From positions 62,001 to 126,000 of the forward strand of contig CAVFTR010000001.1 of the NCBI GenBank assembly GCA_963625685.1: 64,000 nucleotides of DNA. The letters run 5' to 3'. The position numbers were made by a program, and so were the translations under genes. Positions 42,341-55,026 of this stretch are shown in pieces (positions within the stretch are counted from its first letter, which is position 1; the number at the start of each line of letters is the position of its first letter). The DNA is from F23-B02 sp963625685. GTDB lineage: Bacteria > Bacillota > Clostridia > Oscillospirales > Oscillospiraceae. Below the pieces are notes generated by a model. The model was not told where the DNA came from. It searched no databases and worked only from the letters and a program-made list of their open reading frames with translations.

Positions 42341-42363
42341 TTTTTCAGAGGCGCATTCAGATA

Positions 42364-42394
42364 AAGCAAGCAGAAATTGCGTCAGCACGACCGG
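42364..42394. repeat. 31-bp dispersed repeat, copy 1
   Basis: Begins AAGCAAGCAG and ends CGACCGG. A second copy at 45530-45560 has the same length and 25 of 31 matching bases. Both are next to the palindromic repeats and flank the 877-aa gene. Confidence 0.6.
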
Positions 42395-42473
42395 CAGCAT
42401 ATTCCTCGGTTTCCACCTCAGCTTCGACACCGGGACACCGCAATAAATGTATCGGTAGGAGACTTAATGCGCC

Positions 42474-42506
42474 ACTAAAAAAACCGGTCGGGGAGACCCC
42501 GACCGG
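42474..42506 (-). terminator. Terminator of the 877-aa exported protein gene
   Basis: 10-bp stem CCGGTCGGGG / CCCCGACCGG (42484-42493, 42497-42506), T7 on the minus strand. Confidence 0.9.
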
Positions 42507-42521
42507 CAGTGCGTTGTTTAA

Positions 42522-45155
42522 TTATGTGTTGGGAGTTTCGTCAGCGACGATCGTGAACACGAAGGTCTTGGGCGTTGCGAAGTAGTCGCCGCCGACGACG
42601 GAGGCCGTAACGAGGTACTTGCCGGGCTTGGTCGGCATCTCACTTCTGGCGTAGATCGTATTCAGACCGGTGAACCAGTAGTGGATATTTCCAACGTAAT
42701 CACCCTCGAGCACAGTGTCATTTCTGGTGAGGACGCAGAGACCGCCGTTATCCTTGAAATCCTGAGCCTGAGAAGCGGTAATGGTATTGCTGTCACCAAG
42801 GACGCTGTTCTTCTGGAGCTTTACGTCCTTCCAGCTCATCAGGACCAAAACAGTGCCGGTGCCGTAAGCTCTGTTGTAGTTATCGCTGACGGTGATCGCA
42901 ATTGCCTGATAGATGCCAGCATGGCTGGGAGAGCCGATAGCGAGCCTGAGATCATCCGCGAGAGAGGCGATCTGGCTCATGGTATCATAGAGACTCTTGA
43001 ACTGGGCATAGGTGAAATTATAACCCATAAGCTCCATAACGCTGTCAAAAGTCATCTGCCCCAACTTGTTGTTAAGCGCGGGGCTGTTTACGATTTTATC
43101 CAGCGCCGTACGAAGCTCGCCGATGGTTATGCCGTCATTAAGCTTTTCCTCCAGCGTCGGACTTATTTTGAGATACCTCTGCGCTTTGCTGATCGCTTCA
43201 ATAAGCTGCGTCTTGGATTCGGGCAGCATGAGGTAAACGGTGGTCTCCTTGTTGGTGTTTATGCCGACAAAGAAGGTGTAGACCTCGATGCTTCTCGTGT
43301 CATTGGGATCGAGTGTTATGAAGTTATCGGGCAGCTCGGTGTCGCCGACGTGCATAATGGTGAGCCGCTTGACGCTGACCTTGACATCGGCCTTCATGAC
43401 GGTCACGTTGCCCTCGTTCGCGCAGCCCTTATAGTCGGCATTGCCCTTGTAGCTTATGCGGATGGTCTGGCCGTTTTCCTCGTCGGCGTTCATGTTGGGA
43501 TAGCCGTCGTCGCCGACGATGGGGACCCACTCTTCCTTCTGACCAAGCTCAATGTCTCCGAGCTTTATGACCTTCTGACCAAGCTCAATGTCTCCGAGCT
43601 TTATGACCTTGATGGTCTTGTACTCGTAGGTGAAATCCTTGTAAGTCAGACCCTCGGGCAGGGTGGAATTAGTCTTGTCGATAACGTCGTTGAAGATAGC
43701 CTGAAGCATTTCATCGCCGACCATGTTGAAGGTGATGCTTGCGTTCTCGACATACGCGACAACGCTCTGGATGCGGTTATCCTTGAATGTTATCTCGCCG
43801 ACCCACTCGAACGGCTTGTACTGAGCATTGCCGCCCCAGGTCAGCTTGATCTTCTGAGTGCCTTCACCGAAGGCGTTAGAATCAATTAGTGCTTTATAAT
43901 TCAGCGGCTCATAGACTCCGGTCGTAGACTCATACTTAACTGTGATATCTTCAACGCCGAGATTTTCGTCAGAGGAGGTGACGATCGCGCGGATAGCGTT
44001 CTCAATGCCGGTGTAGTTGAGAGAGGTATCGTCGTTGAAGACGAGGCTTACGCCCTCCTCGGGAACATTGACGGTGAAGGGAGCAGCCACGCGGTTGTCT
44101 GCAAACTTGAGGTCTTTGAATTCAGCGCTGAAAGGCTTGTGAGTCGCATCGCCTGCGTAGGTCAGACGAATGTCGGTCTTAGTGCCTTTGTAGTACAATA
44201 TCTTAGTTGTGCTCAGTTCAGAAAAATCATTGTAGCTGCCAACTGTCGGTTTATACTCAACCTTGATCTGGTCAAGCTCAACGTCGCCGACCTTGTTTAC
44301 GAGCTGCTTGAGAACAGCCTGCTTGGTCGCCTCGACGTTTACGTTGTTGCCGACAAAGCCCATGCTGAGAGTCTCGGGCTTGTCCTTGGCAGTAAACGCT
44401 ACAGCGCGGCTGTCGGTGAAATTGACAGTGACGTTTTTGGAAGTGCCATAGTAGTCATCATTGCCTGCGTAGGAGATGGTGACGGTCTGCGTACCTTCGC
44501 TGAAATTGCCGGAGTAGCTGAGATCGCTGTAGGTCAGACCCTCGGGAGTCGTCGTTATGTCGGCTGCGTCAAAGATGAGCTTATGCAGCGTATCGGTATT
44601 CACCGAGCCGTCGGCATTGTACGGAAGTGCAACGTCGATGGCATCGTTTGCGGCGCTGATGCTGCTCGTGAGCCTCGCGACCTTCTTAATGTACACAGCC
44701 TGACCGTTGAGGTACAGCGTGTATGCGCCGTCAGCCTGGTCCTTGAGAGCAGGGTAGACGTACGTGGCATCATAATACGGCCGCACACCGGTAGGAGAAT
44801 ATTGTGCCGTCTGCGTTTCACCAAAAACAGAAACAGTAGCCTCTCTTGCCTTTTTGGTAGTATATTCAATTCCTACCTTATACGTGCCCTTTACAGCGCA
44901 GGTATAAATCCAGCTCAGCGTCTGAGCGCCGACCTGATCTGCGTTAGTCAAAAGAGCGCTTGCAAGTGCGTTGAGCACCTGCTCGTCGCTGTAAGTGCTC
45001 TTTATAAGCACTTCCTTGGGAGCATCTGCGGAAGTTTCTACCAAATCAGGGGGGGTGCTGTCCGCAAACACGGCAGGGGAGATGCCTGTGACCGATATGA
45101 GCATCAGTACAGCAAGCAGCGAAGCGAGATAGCGCTTCAATGTGTGTTTCTTCAT
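42522..45155 (-). CDS. Large exported protein of repeated beta-type modules, function unknown
   Basis: 877 residues. Signal peptide 1-31 (LASLLAVLMLISVTGISPAVFA). I do not recognise the family. A module recurs about every 100 residues, each with an ISYAGNxxY/LTYAGD/LTWGGNAQY/ISYKGNADY strand, then PF... and VxFxDNR; copies lie near residues 230-255, 330-360, 430-460 and 565-595. This suggests tandem Ig- or MucBP-like surface domains. There is no SLH, LPxTG or C-terminal membrane helix, so it may be released or held by another protein. A perfect in-frame 36-bp tandem duplication occurs near residues 517-540. GGAGG lies before the ATG. Confidence 0.8.
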   Translation of the reverse strand: MKKHTLKRYLASLLAVLMLISVTGISPAVFADSTPPDLVETSADAPKEVLIKSTYSDEQVLNALASALLTNADQVGAQTLSWIYTCAVKGTYKVGIEYTTKKAREATVSVFGETQTAQYSPTGVRPYYDATYVYPALKDQADGAYTLYLNGQAVYIKKVARLTSSISAANDAIDVALPYNADGSVNTDTLHKLIFDAADITTTPEGLTYSDLSYSGNFSEGTQTVTISYAGNDDYYGTSKNVTVNFTDSRAVAFTAKDKPETLSMGFVGNNVNVEATKQAVLKQLVNKVGDVELDQIKVEYKPTVGSYNDFSELSTTKILYYKGTKTDIRLTYAGDATHKPFSAEFKDLKFADNRVAAPFTVNVPEEGVSLVFNDDTSLNYTGIENAIRAIVTSSDENLGVEDITVKYESTTGVYEPLNYKALIDSNAFGEGTQKIKLTWGGNAQYKPFEWVGEITFKDNRIQSVVAYVENASITFNMVGDEMLQAIFNDVIDKTNSTLPEGLTYKDFTYEYKTIKVIKLGDIELGQKVIKLGDIELGQKEEWVPIVGDDGYPNMNADEENGQTIRISYKGNADYKGCANEGNVTVMKADVKVSVKRLTIMHVGDTELPDNFITLDPNDTRSIEVYTFFVGINTNKETTVYLMLPESKTQLIEAISKAQRYLKISPTLEEKLNDGITIGELRTALDKIVNSPALNNKLGQMTFDSVMELMGYNFTYAQFKSLYDTMSQIASLADDLRLAIGSPSHAGIYQAIAITVSDNYNRAYGTGTVLVLMSWKDVKLQKNSVLGDSNTITASQAQDFKDNGGLCVLTRNDTVLEGDYVGNIHYWFTGLNTIYARSEMPTKPGKYLVTASVVGGDYFATPKTFVFTIVADETPNT
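43535..43606. repeat. Perfect 36-bp tandem duplication inside the 877-aa gene
   Basis: Two identical units (43535-43570 and 43571-43606), in frame, that double the 12-residue string VIKLGDIELGQK. No base differs, so the event is recent or the tract is unstable. Confidence 0.95.
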
Positions 45156-45529
45156 GCTTTACCTCCATAAATAATAAATATAGTATGTTCAGAGACCGCA
45201 GACCTACAAGATATACCTATTCTGCGGCAAATCTAACAATATATTAGCGAACTGTTTACAAATTTGCAATAGAAAATTCAGCATATCGGCAATATCTGTC
45301 ATGACAGGAAACACCTGCATCGGAAAAACCATTGATTTTCCTCGCTTTTTTGCATTTGGGGGTATGAAAAATTTTTTTGGCGCGGCGGTGAAAACGCGGC
45401 GGAATCGACGCACCCTTGCCTTCCCCTTGCGAAGCCTGAGGGGAAGGTGGGTCGCGAAGCGGGCCGGATGAGGTGTCATCAAATCGCGGCGCCAGCCGCT
45501 CGCCGCGGCGGGCATCTCGCATGCAAATC

Positions 45530-45560
45530 AAGCAAGCAGCTATTGCGGTGGCCCGACCGG
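45530..45560. repeat. 31-bp dispersed repeat, copy 2
   Basis: See 42364-42394. It is in the same orientation, 3.2 kb away. Confidence 0.6.
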
Positions 45561-45624
45561 AGGCTGCGTCGGAGACCGCAACATGCGGAACGGGCAAGCC
45601 CGTTCCCTACAGTTTGATATAAAA

Positions 45625-45661
45625 ATATAAAAAAACAGCCTGTCCTGACGGACAGACTGTT
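45625..45661 (-). terminator. Terminator of tRNA-Leu
   Basis: 12-bp stem AACAGCCTGTCC / GGACAGACTGTT (45634-45645, 45650-45661; one mismatch) with a U-tract on the minus strand. Confidence 0.85.
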
Positions 45662-45669
45662 TTCCTTTT

Positions 45670-45755
45670 TGGTGCGAGAGAGGAGACTTGAACTCCCACG
45701 TCGGTTGACACACGCCCCTCAAACGTGCCTGTCTACCTGTTCCAGCACTCTCGCA
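45670..45755 (-). tRNA. tRNA-Leu (anticodon GAG)
   Basis: An 86-nt class II tRNA with long variable arm and encoded CCA. Acceptor TGCGAGA pairs with TCTCGCA. Anticodon stem CACGT/GCGTG with loop TTGAGGG (anticodon GAG). T-arm GGGAG-TTCAAGT-CTCCT. It decodes CUC/CUU. Confidence 0.93.
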
Positions 45756-45780
45756 AGTCCCTTTTGCAAAGGCAAGAGTT

Positions 45781-45808
45781 ATTATAGCAGACAAACGCAG
45801 AATGTCAA
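45781..45808 (-). promoter_or_regulatory. Promoter of tRNA-Leu
   Basis: Minus strand TTGACA (45803-45808), 16-bp spacer, extended -10 TGC-TATAAT (45781-45786). It overlaps the stop codon of the upstream membrane protein gene. Confidence 0.88.
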
Positions 45809-47022
45809 GGATTAATTTCAAATTTCTCCGGCTTTTGCGCATAAAGCGCCGCATACGCCGCGCAAAGCAGCAGGGAAGCGAGCATCAGCTCGCCGCCTAT
45901 ACGCGGCTGCACGAGGTAATAGCGCACGAAATAGGCGTAGTAGCAGTGCAGCGAGGCGAGCTCGGCAAATAGCGGCACCGGCGCAAAGCGCAGGTCCGTC
46001 GCCGCGAGCACCAGCGCCAGCACCCCCGCGACGTAGAAATAGCGGTCGTGCATGTGCGGCAGCAGATAGGGGATGCCCATGGCGAGGACGAGCGTCAGCG
46101 CGAGGATCAGCCGGTCGCTGAGTCTTTTGCGCAGCAGTATCGCCGCCGCGTACACCGCCGCGACCAGCAAAAACGCCGCGATTATGAGAAGCCTCGCGCT
46201 GCCCGACGTGTCGCCCTGCCAGGAGAACATGCACGTGAGCGACGGCGCGTTGTAGTTCATCGCGTCGCCCACCGTTCCCGCCTGCGAAAAGTACAGCGTC
46301 AGCATGTCCCACAGCGGCGCGCCGGCTATCACCGCCGGGAGCATGAGCGCGATATACGCCGCGGGGAAGAGCAGCAGCTGCCGCCATTTTATCTTTTTTG
46401 CCAGCAGCAGGATGAAAAACGCGGGGATGACGAACACCGCCTGCAGCTTGAAGGCAAGGCTCGCCGCGAGCGAGACCACCGCGCCCGCACCGCGGCCGCT
46501 CATGCCGAGGTAGAGCGCGTATATGCCGAAGAAGGCGTAAATGCTGTCGCACTGCGCCCAGTACGCGCCGTTTGCAGCGACCGTGGGGAGCCAGAGCACG
46601 GCGAGAAATACGCCCAGCCGCCGCGAAGGCGAGCCGGTGTACAGCGAGGCAAGCTTCATGCAGCTCCACGCAAGCAGCACGTCGAACAGCACCGACAGCG
46701 CCTTTATTAGATAAAGCTCCGGTATCCGGAGATACGAAAAGGCCGCGAGGAAGTACATGTACGGCGGATTGTAGTTACCCGGAAAGTGCGCCAGCGCCGC
46801 AAAGCCGCCGTTGTCGCGGAAATACTGCGTCCAGGGCGCGAGAAAGGTCAGGTAGTCGTCGCTTTCAACATTAAAATAAAATGCGCGTATCACAAGCGCC
46901 GCCGCCGTGAGCACCGCCGCGCCGACTAGCAGCGCCCTATCCTCAAAAATGCCCCCGCGCCGCAGGAGCAGCATCGCGAGCGCAAATATGACCGTCAGCG
47001 ATATTATGATAAAAGGACTCAT
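45805..47022 (-). CDS. Polytopic membrane protein, GT39/mannosyltransferase-like
   Basis: 405 residues from the ATG at 47022, with GGAGG before it; an in-frame ATG at 47058 lies on a hairpin. About ten membrane helices. After the first ones comes FNVESDDYLTFLAPWTQYFRDNGG and GNYNPPYMYFLA; this acidic loop and the NPP(Y)xY pattern are like polyprenyl-phosphate-dependent GT-C mannosyl-/glucosyltransferases that use Asp/Glu in the first outer loop. A late HMHDRYFY is also GT-C-like. It may add a sugar to wall polymer or protein outside the membrane; substrate unknown. Standing alone on the minus strand. Confidence 0.8.
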   Translation of the reverse strand: MSPFIIISLTVIFALAMLLLRRGGIFEDRALLVGAAVLTAAALVIRAFYFNVESDDYLTFLAPWTQYFRDNGGFAALAHFPGNYNPPYMYFLAAFSYLRIPELYLIKALSVLFDVLLAWSCMKLASLYTGSPSRRLGVFLAVLWLPTVAANGAYWAQCDSIYAFFGIYALYLGMSGRGAGAVVSLAASLAFKLQAVFVIPAFFILLLAKKIKWRQLLLFPAAYIALMLPAVIAGAPLWDMLTLYFSQAGTVGDAMNYNAPSLTCMFSWQGDTSGSARLLIIAAFLLVAAVYAAAILLRKRLSDRLILALTLVLAMGIPYLLPHMHDRYFYVAGVLALVLAATDLRFAPVPLFAELASLHCYYAYFVRYYLVQPRIGGELMLASLLLCAAYAALYAQKPEKFEINP

Positions 47023-47040
47023 TTTACCTCCGTTTTGTAC

Positions 47041-47070
47041 AAAAAAAGCGGCTGCCACTTATGACAGCCG
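47041..47070 (-). terminator. Terminator-like hairpin before the GT-C gene
   Basis: On the minus strand CGGCTG...CAGCCG (47065-47070, 47049-47054), C and T7, 19 bases before the ATG at 47022. It can stop leftward read-through from the rpoB control region, or attenuate the gene. Confidence 0.5.
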
Positions 47071-47100
47071 ACGAAATACTCACTTTTCACAAAATATTTC

Positions 47101-47130
47101 TTGACATAGCTATATTTATAATGATAGAAT
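47101..47130 (+). promoter_or_regulatory. Promoter of rpoB-rpoC
   Basis: TTGACA (47101-47106), 18-bp spacer, TAGAAT (47125-47130). About 145 bases of leader follow, with a small hairpin ACTGG/CCAGT (47160-47173). Confidence 0.75.
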
Positions 47131-47280
47131 AGCTTGCTATGTTATCTTGTGGTGAAACGACTGGCACCCCAGTGTTTACTCTCCCAATATAACATCAACC
47201 AGGCGTAAATACAACACCGGAAGGGGCAAAACAAACAACTCATCCGGGCGTTCTCAATTACGATTAAGGAGTGTGTACGA

Positions 47281-50200
47281 ATGCCAAAAGACGTTCTCTA
47301 CGGCAAAACTCTCAGAAAGAGCTTTGCACGGTACGAAGAGATCCAGGATATGCCCAATCTTCTGGAGATCCAGAAGAAGAGCTATAAGTGGTTTCTCGAG
47401 ACCGGTCTGCGCGAGGTTTTCAGAGATACCGACGCGGTGACCGACTATTCCGGCAATCTTGAGCTGAGCTTCGTGGATTATTCCATGGACGAGAAGCCCA
47501 AGTACACGGAAGAGGAGTGCAAGGCACGTGACGCAACATATGCCGCGCCTCTGAAGGTCAGCGTGCGTCTGCGCAATCTTGAGACCGAGGAGATCAAGGA
47601 GCAGGAGATATTCATGGGCGATTTCCCGCTCATGACCGCCGGCGGCACGTTTATCATAAACGGAGCCGAGCGCGTTATCGTCTCCCAGATCGTCCGCAGC
47701 CCCGGCGTGTACTACGACAAGACAACCGACCGCAGCATGACCAGCATCTACGCGGCGACGGTCATCCCGTATCACGGCGCATGGCTCGAGTACGAGACCG
47801 ACGCAAACGACGCATTCTATGTACGTATAGATAAAAACCGCAAGCTTCCCATCACGTGGTTCCTCAAGGCGATGGGCAAGTATGACGAGGCACGGCCCGA
47901 GACCTGGCTCTCCTGCACGCCAGACCCCGTCGTCGGCGCGATAACCAACGAGCGCCTCAAGGAGATATTCGGCGAGGACGAGCGCATCGTCGCGACGATC
48001 GATAAGGACACCACCACGAGCCGTGACGAGTGCCTTATGGAGATATACCGCAAGCTGCGCCCCGGCGACCCCCCGACGGTAGAGAGCGCCGAGGCCCTGC
48101 TCAACGGCCTGTTCTTCGATCACCGCCGCTACGACATCTCCAATGTCGGCCGCTACAAGTTCAACAAGAAGCTCGCCCTGCGCGGCAGGATAAACGGCTT
48201 CACACTGGCGATGCCTGTCGCAGACCCCTCCACGGGCGAGATAATCGCCGACGCCGGCGAGGTCGTCTCGCGCGAGAAGGCCGAGCAGATAGACGCCGCC
48301 GGAGTTGTCGAGGTCTATCTCGACATCGAGGGCAAGACCGTTAAGGTCTTCTCCAACGGCATGGTGCCCCTGCAGAGCATGGTCGATATCGACCCCGCCG
48401 AGCTCGGCATCAAGGAAAAGGTCCGCGGCATAGTCCTCCGGAGCCTTATGGAGCAGTACTCCGGCGACGCTCTCAAGGAGGCTATCCTTGAGAATATCGA
48501 CCTGCTCATCCCGAAGCACATCGTCGTCGACGATATGTTCGCATCCGTAAACTACCTCAACTGCCTTGCCTACGGCATCGGCGAGAAGGACGATATCGAC
48601 CATCTCGGCAACCGCCGCGTGCGCTGTGTCGGCGAGCTGCTGCAGAACCAGTTCCGCATCGGCTTTAGCCGCATGGAGCGCGTTATCCGCGAGCGCATGA
48701 CTCTTCAGGATCTGGACATCGTAACTCCCCAGAGCCTTATAAATATCCGTCCCGTGACCGCGGCGATCAAGGAATTCTTCGGCTCGAGCCCGCTGTCGCA
48801 GTTCATGGACCAGACAAACCCCCTGTCCGAGCTTACTCATAAGCGCCGCATGTCGGCCCTCGGCCCGGGCGGCCTGAGCCGTGAAAGAGCTTCCTTTGAT
48901 GTCCGCGACGTTCACTACAGCCACTACGGCCGTCTGTGCCCGATAGAGACTCCCGAGGGCCCGAACATCGGCCTTATCTCCTACCTTGCCTCCTACGCAA
49001 GGGCAAACGAGTACGGCTTCCTCGTAGCGCCGTTCCAGAAGGTCGAGAAGGGCACCTGCCGCGTCACCGATCAGGTGGACTACCTGACCGCCGACATGGA
49101 GGACAACTACATCGTCGCCCCCGCTACCGAGCCGCGCGACGAAAACGGCTGCCTTATCAACAAGCGTATCACCTGCCGTCACCGCGACGAGATCGTCGAG
49201 GTCGACAGGGAGAGGGTCGACTATATCGATATAAGCCCCCGCATGATGGTCTCCATCGCGACCGCGATGATACCCTTCCTTGAAAACGACGACGCGAACC
49301 GCGCTCTGATGGGCGCGAACATGCAGCGTCAGGCAGTCCCCCTCATGGTGACCCAGGCGCCTATAGTCGCTACCGGCATCGAGCACAAGTGCGCGGTAGA
49401 CTCCGGCGTTGTCGTCCTCGCGGAGGGCGACGGCGAGGTGGTCCGCTCCGACGCTCAGAATATCACGATAAAGTACGACTCCGGCGAGATCAAAAACTAC
49501 AGGCTCATAAAATTTGCACGCTCCAACCAGGGCACCTGCGTAAACCAGAGACCCATAGTTTCTCTCGGTGAGCGCGTGCATGAGGGCGACGTCATCGCCG
49601 ACGGCCCGAGCACCAAGGACGGCGAGATATCCCTCGGCAAGAACATCCTCGTCGGCTTCATGACCTGGGAGGGCTACAACTACGAGGACGCTATCCTGCT
49701 CAACGAGCGCCTTGTCATGGAGGACGTTTTCACCTCGCTCCACGTCGAGGAGTACGAGTGCGACGCGCGCGATACCAAGCTCGGACCCGAGGAGATCACC
49801 CGCGATATCCCCGGCGTGGGCGACGACGCCCTCAAGTACCTCGACGAGCGCGGCATAATCACCGTCGGCGCCGAGGTCCGTGCGGGCGATATCCTCGTCG
49901 GCAAGGTCACCCCGAAGGGCGAGACCGATCTGACCGCCGAGGAGCGCCTGCTGCGCGCCATCTTCGGCGAAAAGGCAAGGGAGGTGCGCGACACCTCGCT
50001 CAAGGTCCCCCACGGCGAGAGCGGTATAATCGTTGACGTCAAGGTCTTCACCCGCGAAAACGGCGACGAGATGAGCCCCGGCGTGAACCAGGTCGTGCGC
50101 GTATACATCGCCCAGAAGCGGAAGATATCCGTCGGCGATAAGATGGCCGGCCGCCACGGCAACAAGGGCGTCGTATCCCGCATACTCCCGCGCGAGGATA

Positions 50201-51006
50201 TGCCGTATCTGCCCGACGGCACTCCGCTCGATATAGTCCTCAACCCCCTGGGCGTTCCGTCCCGTATGAATATCGGTCAGGTGCTCGAGGTCCATCTCGG
50301 CTACGCCGCTCAGGCGCTCGGCTGGAAGGTCGCGACGCCGATCTTCAACGGCGCGAACGAATCCACCATCCGCGACACCCTGCGTCAGGCGGGCCTGCGC
50401 GAGGACGGCAAGAGCGTCCTGTACGACGGCCGCACCGGCGAAAAGTTCGATAACGACGTTACCGTCGGCTGGGTCTACTTCCTCAAGCTGCACCACCTTG
50501 TCGACGATAAGATCCACGCCCGCAGCACCGGCCCCTACAGCCTTGTTACTCAGCAGCCTCTCGGCGGCAAGGCCCAGTTCGGCGGCCAGCGCTTCGGCGA
50601 AATGGAGGTCTGGGCCCTCGAGGCCTACGGCGCGGCGTACACCCTGCAGGAGATACTCACAGTCAAGTCCGACGACGTCACCGGCCGTGTACGCACCTAC
50701 GAGAGCATCGTCAAGGGCAACAATATCCCGCAGCCCGGCGTTCCCGAGTCGTTCAAGGTCCTCGTCAAGGAGCTCCAGTCGCTGTGCCTTGATATCCGCG
50801 TTCTGGATAAGGACGGTCAGGAGATCGAGCTCAAGGACGACGATGAGGATGAGTTCATCCCCAAGATGAAGGACGAGATGTACGACACTCTGTCCGCCGA
50901 TGACGATATCGAGGCCGAGGGCTACACGATAGAGGACATTCCCGAGTCCGATGACGACGATTTCGGCTTTGTGTCCGACGATGATTACAGCGAGGAGGAT
51001 GAATAA
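47281..51006 (+). CDS. rpoB: DNA-directed RNA polymerase subunit beta
   Basis: 1241 residues, in the normal range for Bacillota. It has the beta-subunit signatures, including the rifampicin region SSPLSQFMDQTNPLSELTHKRRMSALGPGG (about 500-530), GRLCPIETPEGPNIGLI, and the active-site region GDKMAGRHGNKGVVSRI. The C-terminal tail is highly acidic (SDDDDFGFVSDDDYSEEDE). rpoC begins three bases later, so both form one operon. Upstream there is no rplJ-rplL, which usually precedes rpoB. Confidence 0.99.
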   Translation: MPKDVLYGKTLRKSFARYEEIQDMPNLLEIQKKSYKWFLETGLREVFRDTDAVTDYSGNLELSFVDYSMDEKPKYTEEECKARDATYAAPLKVSVRLRNLETEEIKEQEIFMGDFPLMTAGGTFIINGAERVIVSQIVRSPGVYYDKTTDRSMTSIYAATVIPYHGAWLEYETDANDAFYVRIDKNRKLPITWFLKAMGKYDEARPETWLSCTPDPVVGAITNERLKEIFGEDERIVATIDKDTTTSRDECLMEIYRKLRPGDPPTVESAEALLNGLFFDHRRYDISNVGRYKFNKKLALRGRINGFTLAMPVADPSTGEIIADAGEVVSREKAEQIDAAGVVEVYLDIEGKTVKVFSNGMVPLQSMVDIDPAELGIKEKVRGIVLRSLMEQYSGDALKEAILENIDLLIPKHIVVDDMFASVNYLNCLAYGIGEKDDIDHLGNRRVRCVGELLQNQFRIGFSRMERVIRERMTLQDLDIVTPQSLINIRPVTAAIKEFFGSSPLSQFMDQTNPLSELTHKRRMSALGPGGLSRERASFDVRDVHYSHYGRLCPIETPEGPNIGLISYLASYARANEYGFLVAPFQKVEKGTCRVTDQVDYLTADMEDNYIVAPATEPRDENGCLINKRITCRHRDEIVEVDRERVDYIDISPRMMVSIATAMIPFLENDDANRALMGANMQRQAVPLMVTQAPIVATGIEHKCAVDSGVVVLAEGDGEVVRSDAQNITIKYDSGEIKNYRLIKFARSNQGTCVNQRPIVSLGERVHEGDVIADGPSTKDGEISLGKNILVGFMTWEGYNYEDAILLNERLVMEDVFTSLHVEEYECDARDTKLGPEEITRDIPGVGDDALKYLDERGIITVGAEVRAGDILVGKVTPKGETDLTAEERLLRAIFGEKAREVRDTSLKVPHGESGIIVDVKVFTRENGDEMSPGVNQVVRVYIAQKRKISVGDKMAGRHGNKGVVSRILPREDMPYLPDGTPLDIVLNPLGVPSRMNIGQVLEVHLGYAAQALGWKVATPIFNGANESTIRDTLRQAGLREDGKSVLYDGRTGEKFDNDVTVGWVYFLKLHHLVDDKIHARSTGPYSLVTQQPLGGKAQFGGQRFGEMEVWALEAYGAAYTLQEILTVKSDDVTGRVRTYESIVKGNNIPQPGVPESFKVLVKELQSLCLDIRVLDKDGQEIELKDDDEDEFIPKMKDEMYDTLSADDDIEAEGYTIEDIPESDDDDFGFVSDDDYSEEDE

Positions 51007-51008
51007 TA

Positions 51009-54749
<3,741 letters not shown>

Positions 54750-54764
54750 GATATCAGAGATATC

Positions 54765-54842
54765 TCCCGAAGCCGTCCTCCGGGCGGCTTCGGGAACATT
54801 TCAAATTAGAAAAATCTGCCCCTGTCCGCTGCCGGACAGGGG
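54765..54842 (+). terminator. Two strong hairpins after rpoC
   Basis: TCCCGAAGCCG / CGGCTTCGGGA (54765-54775, 54785-54795) and CCCCTGTCCG / CGGACAGGGG (54819-54828, 54833-54842). Neither has a good T-run, so they may be weak terminators or RNA-processing/stability elements between rpoC and rpsL. Confidence 0.55.
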
Positions 54843-54904
54843 TGCTCTATGCCCTTTGGATAAGAAAAATTCAAAAAGCGGACTCATTTTTGTGTAAAAA
54901 ATTC

Positions 54905-54933
54905 TTGACTCATTTTGTGTAATATGCTAAAAT
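54905..54933 (+). promoter_or_regulatory. Extended -10 promoter of the rpsL-rpsG-fusA-tuf operon
   Basis: TTGACT (54905-54910), 17-bp spacer, TG-n-TAAAAT (TAAAAT 54928-54933). A leader of about 85 bases follows, with the palindrome CTTGAA-A-TTCAAG (54986-54998). Confidence 0.85.
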
Positions 54934-55026
54934 TTCAGTCTGTGTGGGTTTAGTGCGCCCAAAAGCGAAAAATCCATGCAGAAACCTTGAAATTCAAGGA
55001 ATTTTTCAAGAAAGGAGAAATGAAAA

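Larger units (their letters stand above)
45156..45669. other. Gene-poor region between exported protein and tRNA-Leu
   Basis: 514 bases. The first 200 are AT-rich and should hold the promoter of the 877-aa gene, but no box pair is convincing. The rest contains palindromes: CCTTCCCC / GGGGAAGG (45419-45426, 45440-45447) and GGAACGGGC / GCCCGTTCC (45587-45595, 45598-45606), and the second 31-bp repeat (45530-45560). No gene is credible. Confidence 0.6.

Noticed and set aside
42073..42585. 170-codon plus ORF in the palindromic repeat region
   Set aside because: Product is a translation of the hairpin repeats (PLAPLRKGS-like) and runs into the antisense of the exported protein gene.
43535..43606. 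CRISPR-like array
   Set aside because: Only two adjacent identical units without spacers, in frame within a coding gene.
47131..47280. Known riboswitch or ribosomal-protein leader in front of rpoB
   Set aside because: Only a small hairpin is seen; no T-box, ribosomal-protein or metabolite motif could be recognised.
47254..50517. 1087-codon ORF antisense to rpoB
   Set aside because: It is a frame left open because TTA, CTA and TCA codons are rare in rpoB; no ribosome site, and the sense gene is certain.
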